This document shows, one piece after another, positions 1-11,650 of a stretch of DNA of 64,000 nt. The stretch is from Clonostachys chloroleuca (taxonomy: Eukaryota; Ascomycota; Sordariomycetes; Hypocreales; Bionectriaceae). The stretch lies in assembly GCA_037952775.1 (NCBI GenBank), contig JBANAY010000003.1, forward strand, positions 27,218,001 to 27,282,000, given 5' to 3'. The notes beneath the pieces were generated by a model that was not told where the DNA came from, ran no database searches, and saw only the letters and a list, made by a program, of their open reading frames with translations. Every line of letters starts with the position of its first letter. Positions within the stretch are counted from its first letter, which is position 1. The translations under genes were made by a program, and so were the position numbers.

Positions 1-548
1 CGGAACCATTCAGCCTGTTGTCATGACATGAGGGAGGATAGTAGGAGCAGTATATATATCCAAGTGTGAAAAGAGACATTGACTAAAATTACCGATTGAT
101 ATATGGGTGCCGTGCCTTGATTGAATGGACAGAATGGTGCTACGGTTAAGGAATTCTCTTCTGGACAAGCTACAGGGTAGTTAGTCTGTGTTATATTGAT
201 AAGTGGAGGTGGTTGGAGATAAGGGTCTGCGGACAGCGATTGGAAGGCCATGCGAATGGCCAGGGAGATTGTTAGTGCTGTCTCGGACGAAATCGAGATA
301 AATTTATTCTTTGAAAGATAAGAAGGCAGCGCCCAATCAGCCAGCGAAGATTGCAGGCGCGGTCTGTGTGTGCGCTTTGGGTGGCAGGTAATTATGAGTC
401 AATGCCAATCAGTCATAGCGACGGGGCCCGATCGCACCTGCTCTTTATCGCGGGGTTGAAAAACCCCTCCACGGCCTGGACTGCCAGAAATTCTGAATGT
501 CAACACCCCACCACCCAACCGCGTTCGACCAGCTGCTCCCCTCCCACC
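1..548. other. Intergenic / 5' flank of asparaginyl-tRNA synthetase gene
   Basis: No gene recognised. The short frames here show no recognisable domain. The stretch just before position 549 is C-rich and probably includes the leader of the synthetase gene. Confidence 0.5.
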
Positions 549-2450
549 ATGGCCGTGATTTACGTTGACGAGGAGAAGGGCATTGATGCCCAAGACACTG
601 CCGGCACAGAGGCTGCCCCATTCAAAAGTCTGCCAGAGGCCTTCTACCGCCATGGCGCCGAGCTCGAGTACCAGGTCAAGAAGGCCGGCGAGGAGGAGTT
701 CAAGCCCGCTGCCAAGGCTGCCCTGAAGAAGGCCGTCAACTACGTCGCCCAGCAGAAGAAGAAACTCGAAGCTGCCGCCAAGCGAGCCGAGAAGGAGGCA
801 CAGGAGGAGGCTGCACGTGCTGCTGTTCTCGAGGAGGCTAAGAACATCAAGATCACCGACGACCCTGCCCTTCCCAAGCCCGTATCGATCCTCCTCGACG
901 AGACCGACCCTGCCAAAATCGGAACCCTGCGAAAGAGCAAAGACGAGCCCAGCGAGGGCGTTGTCCGTGTCAGCGTCCAGGGCCGCGTCAACCGCGTGGC
1001 CAAGCAGGGTGGCCTCATCTTTGTTACTATCCGCCGTGGCCTGAGCCTCATGCAGTGTCTGCTGTCCGGACAACTCTCCAAGACCTACGACGCCCTGACC
1101 CTCAATCGAGAGACGGCAATCGAGATCATTGGCGAGCTCTGGGAGGTCCCTAGCCACGCTCACGCACCTCTCGACCGCGAGCTCCACGCCGACTACTTCC
1201 GAATCATCGCTGCCGCTCCCGGAGGAGACGAGGCCTTTACCAACCAGGTCCCAGTCGATGGCGATACCCAGACACTCCTCAACCTGCGCCACCTTACTCT
1301 GCGCCACGAGAAGCCCGCTGCCATCATGTTCGTCCGCGACGTTGTCGAATCTGCTTTCCATACTGTATACAAGGAACTCAACTGCAGGAAGGTCAGCCCA
1401 CCGGCCCTTGTCCAGACTCAGGTTGAGGGAGGTGCTACCCTGTTCAAGTTCGACTACTACGGCGAGACCTCCTACCTGACCCAGTCGAGCCAGCTCTACC
1501 TGGAGACTGTCCTCCCTGTTCTTGGTGATGTGTACTGTATCGAGAAGTCTTTCCGAGCCGAGAAGTCCCTTACCCGTCGCCATGTGAGTGCAATTTCTGG
1601 CCGTTGTGGCCTCCCCTGGACTTGATAGGAGCAACCTGCTAATTGCCCGATCTGTAGCTTTCCGAATATACCCACATCGAAGCCGAGCTCGACTTTATTA
1701 CCTTTGACGATCTCCTGAGCCATCTCGAGCACGTCATCTGCCGGGTTATTGACCTGACACTTGAGGACCCCGTTGCTGCCGAGGCGATTAAGAAGTACAA
1801 CCCCGATTTCGTTAAGCCTGCTCGCCCGTTCATGCGCATGCGCTACGCTGATGCGATCGAGTGGCTGCGCGAGAAGGGTATCAAGAACGAAGAGGGCAAC
1901 GACCACACCTTTGGAGATGATATGTAAGTTTAATTTGAGGGTTGTCCTTGGTTTGGGGTCTATCTTGAAGCGCAACCCGAAGACTGACTTGACCTGATTC
2001 CTAGTGCCGAGGCCGCTGAGCGCAAGATGACTGATGAGATCAACCGCCCCATCTTCCTCACCCACTTCCCTACCGAGATCAAGTCCTTCTACATGCAAAA
2101 GGCTGAGGATGACAAGCGTGTGACGGAGTCGGTCGACTGCTTGATGCCCGGTGTCGGCGAGATCGTTGGTGGCAGCATGAGAATCTGGGACTACGAGGAG
2201 CTCATGGCGGGCTACAAGCGCGAGGGCATCGACCCCACGGGCTACTTCTGGTACACTGACCAGCGCAAGTACGGCTCTACGCCCCATGGTGGCTACGGCC
2301 TTGGTGGAGAACGGTATGTCGACCCTACATTCTCGTGATTGATTTGGCTCTAACATTGAGTGCTGTAGCTTCTTGGCCTGGCTGCTGAAGCTCTGGACAG
2401 TCCGCGAGGCATGCTTATACCCCCGTTTCATGGGAAGATGCACACCCTAA
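549..2450 (+). CDS. DED81: Asparaginyl-tRNA synthetase, cytoplasmic
   Basis: Class II aminoacyl-tRNA synthetase that charges tRNA-Asn in the cytosol. Exons by eye: 549-1583, 1658-1923, 2005-2313, 2369-2450, giving 563 residues, the usual length for fungal AsnRS. The N-terminus is a Lys/Glu/Ala-rich, coiled-coil-like extension (about residues 30-100). An OB-fold anticodon-binding domain follows, then the catalytic core. Class II motif 2 (FRAEKS, spliced to [14 protein letters not shown]) spans the first intron. Motif 3 (GYGLGGERF) spans the third, and the protein ends in MGRCTP as AsnRSs do. The start at 549 was chosen over an in-frame upstream ATG at 399 because the family begins with a short acidic stretch ([11 protein letters not shown]) and 549 has a good ACC context. 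The segment [19 protein letters not shown] favours AsnRS over AspRS. This is the most secure call in the window. Confidence 0.97.
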
Positions 2451-2830
2451 GCGGTAACGAGATGAACATGATGATGATGATGGATGAATGGGTGTAGGTT
2501 GGGCAGACATTTGCGCGTTCTATTAGACTATAGACATGCGGCTATGAAATAAAATAAATGAAAGAAATTCAAGAATGAACCGCTTGGCTGTTAGGTGAGA
2601 GTCTCTAATCGCGTGAAGTGAATATAGCTCTTGTATGGCAACGTTGCTATCGGGAGGCTGAAGGATTGGCAGGGGGCGGTGAGTGTTTGCGGTCTGGTCC
2701 ATCTCAATAAACTCCCAATCGCGAGATGGGCCGACATGGTGCCAAATATGTCTCAATCCCTCAATACAAACCGGCTCCTCTACATCCCCTTGAGCGATAC
2801 ATCACCAACTGAAGAAGAGGAATCGCAGAA
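2451..2830. other. Intergenic, AsnRS 3' end to hydrolase promoter
   Basis: No gene seen. A repeated atg motif just after the AsnRS stop (around 2465-2485) and an AT-rich stretch near 2540-2570 probably belong to the 3' UTR and polyadenylation region. Confidence 0.5.
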
Positions 2831-4018
2831 ATGGCAGACCTGTCAACAAACAAGGCCGCGTTGGACCAGTACCTCGAGGATCCGCGTTTCCGCCAATCGT
2901 TCACCCTCCCGCCAGATCCCTCTCGTGACCGATTTGAGCCCCTCGAGGTCACATACGCAGACTTTGGCTATCGCAACGAAGAGAATCCTCAGGAGGAAAG
3001 TGTGCTCTTATTCTTCGCACCTCTCATGTCGTCGCGCTTGCTGCATGTTGGACTGGACTCGATCGCTAAACAGCACAAAGTCCGCATCATCGACCCAGAC
3101 CGCCCGGGCTTTGGCGGCACGACGCAGGTGAACGATGACATGAGGATGCATGTCTGGGCGGGTGAGTCGTCTTCTTCTCCTCCTTATTCGCAAGATCACG
3201 ATGAATTGAGCCAATGGGCGGAGCAGCAGTGCTAATACCCCCTTGTGCCAGATGCTGTCCCAGCTCTGCTCCAGCATCTTGGAATCCAACATGTGGCAGT
3301 GGCCTGCCACAGCGGAGGGACCGTGTATGCCATGGACACGCTTCTACATCATCCAGAGATTCTGCATCCAGAGAGGCCATATCTCGCCATAGGAGCGCCG
3401 TGGATTCTGCCCTCGCGCTCTGGCATCATCACCATGTCCATCACACAGGCGCTGCCCTCAAGCATCCTCTCCCACACAGACAAAGTCGTCTCCTTTGTTC
3501 AGACATCTCTGTCGCCTTCGCTTGCAAGCTCCTTTGGTATCAGCCAAGCGGCGATGAAGCTGTTCAACACGCCCAACCCAAACCTGGACATCTCACCAGA
3601 GGACAGCCTGTTGGCGCAGTGGGAGGAGGCCCTCGAACCACGCATCGTTCAGCACATACACAAAGAGGGTATCCCGGGCATTTCGTCCGAGTCGATTGTG
3701 CTCATGCAGAAGCTGGGAACATCTGCATGGGGCACGTGGAAAGATTACGACGAGCTCATCCCACGTTTGAGAGCGGCACTACGCGCGGCAGGGAGGACGC
3801 TGTTCATCGACACCTTCTTTGCCGAATCCGACTCCATGATAGGAGACGCATGCACCGAGGGCCCCGACTGGTTCGACGCCTGCTGGAAGTGTGAGGATCC
3901 CGAAGGCCCCATTTCCTATAGCAGCAGCGTAATCCCCGATACTGAGCACGACAAAATATGGACTCTTCGAATGGGACTCCCGCAAAAGGTGTTGCGAAGA
4001 GTCGGCCGGGAAGACTAA
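2831..4018 (+). CDS. Alpha/beta hydrolase-fold protein
   Basis: Exons 2831-3161 and 3252-4018 (intron with gtgagt donor and gccag acceptor) give 365 residues. The N-terminal half has the usual alpha/beta hydrolase order: a strand with a small oxyanion region (FFAPLMSSR), then DPDRPGFGGT, then the nucleophile elbow ACHSGG with Ser as the expected nucleophile. A His near the C-terminus (EHDKIW) fits the catalytic histidine, and acidic residues lie between. No signal peptide or membrane segment is visible, so it is probably cytosolic. The substrate cannot be told from sequence; esterase, epoxide hydrolase or C-C hydrolase are all possible. It follows the AsnRS gene on the same strand but need not be functionally linked. 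Confidence 0.85.
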
Positions 4019-4754
4019 TCTACCGACGTGCATGGACTGGTGCGACGGCTTCCCCCACGTCAACAACCCTTTAATAATTGACACGGCTGATGATGGTCCG
4101 CGTACGTATCGGCATTGCAGGTCGCCCTTGACGGCAATTCTCCCGCTTGGCCGTCTAGGCACACACCGTCTACGCGAGCCTCTTGGCCCTTATTTGATAT
4201 GTCATGCCGGGAAATCAAGATTAAAGTTAGAGCCCATCTCGGCCAGATTGAGTGGTAAGCTTCATCTTGAATGACACACGAGCGACGGCTGTCCCACTGT
4301 TGCATAATGTGGGCGGACGGAATGTCAGGGTTACAGCCTCGATGCTACTCTGCATGTGGGAGGAGACGGGGCAATGCGACACAATTTGCCCGCCAACCGA
4401 TTGATTCGTTGGGTTGGGTGTTCGCATTTACCCGTCCCTATGGCGGGATGAGACGAGAGAAGTTTATTGCTCAGCTGCATAAACCGAGCTCGGTCAACAG
4501 GGGGGTCTGGCAAGGCAGTAGATAAAACTGTCACCGATACGGGGGATTGATCTCCGCCAATTGGACAATGGATTGAGCTCTTCCTCGAGGTTGCGTCCGG
4601 TCAGGGCAGCGTGCTGGGGTCAGAATTTGTTTAAAACCCGGGACTTCAGCTCTCCAATTCGTCCCGTAGGATCAGGCCTCACTCTCGAGTCTCCTTCATT
4701 GTCTTCTGTGGTGATCAAGAGAACAGAATTTCCCACTCTCCTTCGTTCGTAATC
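4019..4754. other. Intergenic, promoter side of the GH105 gene
   Basis: No coding region recognised. The last 100 bases are CT-rich, as in fungal core promoters, and end at the GH105 start codon. No operator could be assigned. Confidence 0.5.
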
Positions 4755-5973
4755 ATGTACGGACTGCCACTCCTCGTCGCGGGAGCAGCCCTCTCGGCTG
4801 GAGCTGCTGCCGCGGACTCGACGTCATACCTCAAAGTCATGGCTGATTCCTACATCCGACGTGGTGTGCGGGCCGGCTATCACTACGGCGAGGCTACTCT
4901 GTACACGGGCCTGGAGACCACTCTCACCCAGACCAAGAACGAGAGCATCAAGTCGTGGTACAAGAACCAGATTGATACCGGTGTCCTCGGTGAGGACGGT
5001 AACCTTATTGACTGGAACTTGACTTACTACTCGCTCGACGACTATCGCATCGGTAACAACCTGATCTGGTGGCACGAGCAGACGGGCGAGGAGAAATACG
5101 CCGCGGCCGCCAAGGTCATCCGCGAGCAGCTGAACCGACACCCGCGCAATGCTGGTGGAGGCTTCTGGCACCGCCAGCCCAACTACCCCAACCAGATGTG
5201 GCTCGACGGCATCTTCATGGCAGACAGCTTCTACTCCAAGTGGACCAGCGTCTACGACCCCGACAACTCCACTGCCTGGGACGACATCATCCTGCAGTAC
5301 GACCTCATCGAGGAGCGAACCCGCAACCATACCACCAACCTGCTCGTCCATGGCTACGACCACGGGAAGACAGCAGTGTGGGCAGACCCAGTGACGGGCG
5401 CTGCGCCTCTCGTCTGGGGCCGTGCCGTCGGATGGTACTACATGTCCCTCCTCGAGGCCATTGAGACGTTCCCCGAATCGCACTCCGGCCACGCACGCCT
5501 CGTCAACTACTTCAAGACCCTGTCCAAGGGCCTCAAGGAGGCCGACGAGAAGGACGGCGGCTGGTGGCTCATCTTGACGGACCCATATCCCGGGGCCGCG
5601 GGCAACTACATCGAGAGCAGCGCCCACGCCATGTTTGTCTACGGGTTGCTCAAGGGTATTCGAACCGGTCTGCTCGACAAGAGTGAGTATCAGGCGGTGG
5701 CGAGCAGCTCGTACAAGGCCATGATTGACAAGTTTGTCACGGAGAACGATGACGGCACGCTCAACTTCATTGAGACTGTCCAGGTCGGATCTCTCAGCTC
5801 CAACGGTACCTACGAAGTAAGTTTCTGCACCCCCATAGTTTATCGTTTGACACACAGGACTGACTCGATGAACGTAGTACTACATTGGTGTCCCGAGGGT
5901 TATCAACGACAACAGGGCTGGCGGTCCCTTCTTGCTGGCTGCCGCAGAATGGGAGTTGAAGTGCAAGAAATGA
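4755..5973 (+). CDS. Secreted glycoside hydrolase family 105 (unsaturated rhamnogalacturonyl hydrolase type)
   Basis: Exons 4755-5816 and 5878-5973 give 385 residues. The second exon adds the C-terminal YYIGVPRV...GPFLLAAAEWE segment that ends many GH105/GH88-type (alpha/alpha)6-barrel enzymes. The N-terminus (MYGLPLLVAGAALSAGAAAADS) is a typical signal peptide, so the protein is probably secreted. The motif MWLDGIFMADSFY contains the conserved Asp of the family (D151, the acid corresponding to YteR Asp143 by motif). VWGRAVGWY and ESSAHAMFVYGL are other family segments. Known members remove the unsaturated uronic acid that lyases leave on rhamnogalacturonan oligomers, so a role in pectin breakdown is inferred. 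A Dal5-type transporter lies downstream on the same strand. Confidence 0.92.
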
Positions 5974-6701
5974 ATGGGTGGCTGCGGATTGGGTTTTCTT
6001 GTACTAGATTAGCTCGCTCTTTGGCACACTTCAATCGAATCAATATCGGTTCCGGCTCAGATCAGACCTCGGATCCGTTCTTCAGCCCCCCTAAACTCAA
6101 TTCTCTCTCCACACCTCCTCCAATCCATGCTCCCACCACTTCTTTCGAGTCATGACCAAACATCGGATCCGATATGCTTAATCGTTCCACTCTTACCCCA
6201 ACTTTCAGCCATCTGGCCAGCCAATCTCGAGCCATCTGCCCCGCTGTTGCACTCCTACCCCAGAGTTTCGGCTGCCTCCTTTCCCCATAGGTCCATGTAT
6301 CTGTCAGATATTCTAAGATGGACCAGTACAATCGCCATGCAACCATGTCCAAGGCGAGCTATAGATTGGAAGCTCGTTACTCCGCTCCCTCGCCATTGGC
6401 TGCCGCCATGAACCAGCCCCCTCCTTCTCCGCCATTTACTCAGTGGATCTATGACAACGTTCCCAGTTTCCCCATGCGGAGACCTCTGGGATCGGCGTTC
6501 GTAGCGCATCGTAGCCGAGTGTTGGCGTAGAACCATTTTCTGCCTTTTTCATGAGCGTGTTTGACGATAAATAGCTTCACTCTCCTCCTCTCTGACCAAC
6601 TTCCTGACCTCCTTGTGTCTCATCCGCTATCTCCAGACCTTCTCCTACTGCCTGGCCTGATATTCCCGCATTACACGGCACTGCTCGGTAGTTCTTGGTC
6701 C
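5974..6701. other. Intergenic between GH105 and MFS transporter
   Basis: Long CT-rich stretches (about 6090-6260 and 6560-6660) typical of fungal promoter/leader DNA. No gene recognised. Confidence 0.5.
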
Positions 6702-8631
6702 ATGATGGATTACGAAAAGCAGAGCGACCCCAAGCTGGCCGAGAACGCCATGTCTACCGAGCATGAGGATCGGTTCTCCGCGAAGATGGCCGGCCAAGTC
6801 CAGGGGCCAGTAACTGCGGCCTCATTTGCGCATCTCGACGAGAAGAAGATCTTGCGAAAGGTGTGTTGCCCTCACTGCTGTCCTACGTGTCCTTGTGATG
6901 AACTCAAATTGCTAACTACCGCGTTCAGATGGACCTGCGTCTGATCCCCATGCTGGCGCTCCTGTACCTATTATCTTTCCTCGACCGTAAGTTACCCTCC
7001 TTCGTACAGCAATTCTTCCAACAGTCCTAACATCCCTTTGTTGCGCGAAATAGGAGGAAATATCGGAAACGCGAAAATCGAGGGTCTCCAAGAGGACCTG
7101 AACATGACGGCTGACCAGTACAACTGGTGTCTGACTGTCTTCTTCTTCACCTATGCATTCTTCGAGGTTCCATCCAACCTGATGCTGAAGAAGCTCCGTC
7201 CCAGCCGCTGGCTCCCTCTTATTATGGTGTCATGGGGCCTGGTGATGACCTTGATGGGGATCGTGAAGAACTATCACGGCCTGCTGGTTGCTCGATTGTT
7301 CCTCGGTCTCACTGAGGCTGGTCTGTTTCCTGGAGTTGCTGTAGGTCGTCCCTGCCTATCTACTATGAATCTCCATGCTGACAATCCCAGTACTACTTGA
7401 CCATGTGGTATTGCCGCCACGAAATTCAGCTCCGCCAGGCCATGTTCTTCTCTGCCGCTTCCGTTGCCGGTGCATTCAGCGGGCTCCTCGCTTTCGGCAT
7501 CGCCAAGATGGACGGCGTTGGCGGTCTCGAGGGCTGGCGCTGGATCTTCATCCTCGAGGGAATTGTCACCGTGGTCGTCGCGTCCGCCTCCTTCTTCCTC
7601 CTGTACGACTTCCCCGAGACGGCAAGCTTCCTGACCGAGGAGGAGCGCCAGTTTGTCATCTATCGCCTCAAGTATCAGGGGCAGACGACCACGCAGACCG
7701 ACGAGGGGGCGGTGCAGGTTGCACAGGCTGAGGACTTCCAGTGGCGGTTTGTGTGGCAGGCTTTCAAGGACTGGCAGATCTGGCTTAACCTTTTCGTGTA
7801 CTGGGCTGTAAGTGTTCCCTGCTATTAGATTTGGGAGAACGTGGGTTGGGACTAACATATGCATCGGATTAGATTGTCTGCCCATTGTACGGAATTAGTC
7901 TGTTCCTTCCATCTATTATCAACAGTCTTGGATACACTTCAAGCACGGCACAGCTGTTGACTATTCCAATCTACATCACGGCTTCTATTCTTGCCGTCAT
8001 TGTCGCCTGGTCTTCTGATCGCGTTGGCAAGCGAAGCCCATTTATCATCGGATTCCTCTGCATGATGGCAGTTGGTTTCATCATGTAAGCTCATCCATAC
8101 CTGCACTACCTAGTCCGATATATAAATTGTGTTACTAACTTGTGGCCAAGGTGCATTTCATCCGAGAATCCTCGTGTTGTCTATGCCGGCGTATTCATCG
8201 CCACCTGTGCCATCTACCCTGCCTTCCCTGGAAACATTGCCTGGCTTTCAAATAACCTTGCAGGCAGCTACAAGCGAAGTGTCGGTATGGCCATCCAGAT
8301 CGGAGCTGGCAATCTGGGAGGTGTAAGTCAACGACCCATCATTATCCAGCTATATTAATCCGACAACATAACTGACTCTTTTTCAACTTATTAGGCCATG
8401 GCTTCCAACTTCTATCGCCAGAAGGACAAGCCGCGATATATCCTTGGGCATGCACTGGAAATCGGGTTCATCGGGGCAGGACTTATCGCGGCTCTTACCC
8501 TTGTTGTTTCGTACAAGAAGATTAACAGCAGCAGGGAGAGAAAGATGGCTTCGGGCTCTACGGGCAATGTGTCAGCAGAGGAGCTTTCTGCCCAAGGTGA
8601 CAAGGCTGTTACATATAGATACATGTACTAA
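6702..8631 (+). CDS. MFS transporter, Dal5/anion:cation symporter family
   Basis: Seven exons: 6702-6860, 6929-6986, 7054-7340, 7391-7807, 7873-8084, 8151-8322, 8395-8631, giving 513 residues, the normal size for fungal Dal5-type permeases. Recognition rests on LDRGNIGNAKIEGL after TM1, the MFS signature around TM2-3 (FEVPSNLMLKKLRPSRWLP), GLTEAGLFPGVAYYLTMWY and GWRWIFILEG, and on 12 hydrophobic segments with a long charged central loop. The family imports allantoate, nicotinate, pantothenate, rhamnose or other organic anions and sugars; sequence alone does not fix the substrate. Its place 728 bp downstream of a pectin-active GH105 gene makes uptake of a pectin-derived product an attractive inference. 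The start could be either of two adjacent Met codons (6702 or 6705). Confidence 0.93.
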
Positions 8632-9152
8632 TGGCAGAGGCGGCAGAGGTTAGATGGGGTTGTGGGATGAGTTGTGATTGGAATGACTGGAATTGAGCGG
8701 GCATTTAAGTGATTTGATCTTCGTAATTGCTTCATCATCATGACAGTTCCAGCTGATTTGACCCTGGATGATAACATTTGATTTGTGCGTACCATCTCGA
8801 ATTGATTTCTATTGTAATGCACAAATTTTATATCCCCCCCCTCATTCTGAGACTAATTCTCTGCCCTGATCTACTTGACACATGTCTGAGCGCTGCTCTG
8901 AAGTTACGCATTCTTGAGGTTCTACCATGGAGTTAAACACTAAGGAACATATCTCTTGAAGAATCTCAGTGTATTGCAAAAAACGTTATGGCTTTTTCTT
9001 TCAGGTCCTATTCTACATCCTTTCATCTATCTGTTTAGCCCGACTCGATGGGAACCTAAGATTGTAATTGCAACGAGACTCGAGTCAGTTAATAGTATTT
9101 CGGCGACATCGAGTAAACAAGAGCCTGATATCCAAGTGACTGAGGTTGAATT
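8632..9152. other. Intergenic, AT-rich
   Basis: Contains the 3' end of the transporter transcript and no recognisable gene. A C-run lies near 8834-8840. Confidence 0.5.
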
Positions 9153-10417
9153 TCACTGGCCAGCCCTTGAAGATGGGGTTGGTTTCATCCTTAGATTATA
9201 CCCCTTCTTTTGTTTAGGCTTGCGTCTTGCTGTTGTCACATCATTATCTGCCTTTGTACTCATCTGATCTTCAGAGTCTTCTCTTCTTCTTTTACCCTTC
9301 GTGAATGCACCGATATCAGAAGATGCAGTGCCGTAAGATTGGGTTTTGCCATCCCATGGCTGTTTAGAATCGGAGGGAGCTATGCCATCAGATGGAACTT
9401 TGTCGGTGGATGACTGATCCCTATCTTCACAATCCTTTTCGGGGTCCTTGCTTGATACCCCTCCGACAGGGGCAAGAACTTGATCCTGCAGCCGCAGGTG
9501 CTTTGAGAGAAGCGCGGTCTCTTCTTCAAGGGGCAGGTATTTCCACTGGACGTTAGAGTTATTTCTGGCTACGGCGTGTATATACCATAGAATAAGGTTG
9601 ACAGTCCATTCGTTGTAAACCTTCGGCTCGCTCGCCTTGACAGTGATTACTCCAAGGGACAGAAACATATTCCAATAATCCATTGTTTGCTAGAGTTTCT
9701 CGTAAGAGAGCGGGCTCATCAGAACCTGGTGTCTGTTAGGTACGGTGCGCCCTGAGGACTAGTTTCACGAATTACCAGGGTTTTCGTCTAGAGGGCGTAC
9801 CCGGAAAAGAAAGACTTCTTCGCAGGTAATGATGCAAGCGTAACGACACAGAAATTTAACACAATAGGTAAATACCTGCCTGATCGGCCACGAGGTGGAA
9901 TTTCTTTTGCCCATCCATGTCCCGGACTCATCGATCACTCATCTTTCCTTGATCCAGCTGCTCTTCCACTTGGCAGCTACCTTGTATTCCTTGAGAAACT
10001 TTTCTTGTCTTTCTTCACCCGGAGAGTCTGGGTAGCTTGCAATGGAGCCTGAATTTGGTTCTAATCTGTTTAATAATACATGTTTATTAGTTCTCGTTTT
10101 GGAAACAGAAGCTCGTGTAAGCTGTACTCGCGTCTTTTGCGGATGTGGTCGAGGTGCGCTCAAAGTGGCACCGGCCAAATTCTCCCCTGGTCCCAGATGA
10201 GGGGACCAAATGTTTCCAGAATAGGATCGAGGGCGTCCATGACAATCTCTCTGTTCCACTTGTTGAATAAGCTGACTGCCCGCTTTTCGTTGAAAGCTTT
10301 ACAGTCTGAAGGCCGAATTTTTGGAAGGTTAAGCTCTCTGCCTTCCCGATGAGCTTCTTCGAGGAGTTTATCTTCAAATGCCTCCCGCAATACCCGTGAG
10401 TTTTCATTTCTGCTCAC
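9153..10417 (-). pseudogene. Decayed gene of unknown function
   Basis: A minus-strand frame opens at 10417 (MSRNENSRVLREAFEDK) and stops at a TGA (10160-10162). The same frame then continues as convincing protein (HLDHIRKRREYSLHELLFPK) to about 10080. This suggests one nonsense change (CGA to TGA would explain it). A possible exon follows to 9939, and a separate 176-codon frame (9153-9683) has a Lys/Arg-rich tail (KGKRRREDSEDQ, RRKPKQKK) resembling a nuclear localisation signal. I cannot name the family or be sure that the two blocks belong together. The block lies in AT-rich DNA with several frame breaks. Confidence 0.4.
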
Positions 10418-11650
10418 TCTATCACTTACACAGGATTCACGTAATCCGGGTTAGTCGTATTACCCAGGGTACTGTTTTCCTCTTCTGTTTCATGACGACA
10501 CTGCTGTACTGTCGGGTTTGGAGAAGTTAGAAATTGGAATATCGTCGTTGCAAGGCGCCATCTTGCTTTCAGACGAAGGAATTGCTGAATAACTTTAAGA
10601 GAATGTATGATTCGCAGTATCGTGTAAAAGTGAGGCCTGCTTGGAGAGTTGCTCTCACGGAGACTTGGCGATTCCGGCTCTTCTCTGATCTATTCTTCTC
10701 AGCACGGCCAGGAGCTAATTGGATTATTGAACTTGACAAGCGATGAATTTCAGTAGTATTAATACGTATATTTCGATATGCCCGGTCTATGGTCCGCTGA
10801 TTTCTGATCGGCTGATCATTGTCCCCGAAACTATATATAGGATAAAAACTCTACCTCTGTTTACTATAAAATGCCTCTCATGATAAAGCCTGAGATTCTG
10901 TCAACCAGTACTCTTGAGGAGTGATTAGGTCTGGACTTATTTTGGGAGCTTACAGGCAAGGGCCCGCTCACCCGGCACAAAGGTAATCATTTCCACGATT
11001 TTGGCCGTCTTTGTCTGTATGGTTTAGACGTACCTTTGCTGTTTTCCAACAAAGAGGATTTCAATATGGACTAGAGATGATTTCTTGGGTTTCTTAATGC
11101 GTGGACTTGATCTGGTGGGTCAACCTAGCATGCAAGGGGCAAGCACATAATACAAGAACAAAGGAGGAGTTAGGAACATACTGAACAACCCTTTGTTCAC
11201 AACAAACGGGCATCATTCACAGGCTCAGCTGATAAAGTATTTGTTAATTTTATTGGAGTTGTTAATTTGAGTGTTATCCTTTTTATTGTTGGTTCTGTTG
11301 TTGCTGCTATCCTTTTGTTAAGCGTCGAAGCCTAGGGCTAGCTAGCCTTGAATTCAAATGCCACATGCAAGTGCCTAGCCTTGCATTAGCCACACAGTAT
11401 AGGGTAATTTCTTCTATTGTTGACTTGCTCAAGGCCTCGAATATGTTATTGGCATCTCGTGAGGGTTGCGTCGGTGCGGCAACCAGAGCCTTCAACTTGC
11501 CATGAATCAGGCATGGCACCGCGGCGTTGACTGTGTCAATGAGAACCAACGGCCTCGCCTAGCACACCACGCTTTCTGAAGTCATATCTAAATTTAGGCG
11601 GAATTAAAAATGACCGATGGCTATAAAGAGCTCCTCCGTAGCAGCATCGT
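10418..11650. other. AT-rich gene-poor DNA
   Basis: About 1.2 kb with no recognisable gene on either strand. The short frames show no domain or signal peptide. Confidence 0.45.

Noticed and set aside
399..1634. Long minus-strand frame opposite the AsnRS gene
   Set aside because: Low-complexity Leu/Gly/Ser-rich translation, an antisense shadow of a GC-rich conserved exon.
4824..5855. 343-codon minus-strand frame opposite GH105
   Set aside because: Mirror frame of a GC-rich coding exon; Val/Leu/Asp-biased with no recognisable domain, while the + strand has a full family match.
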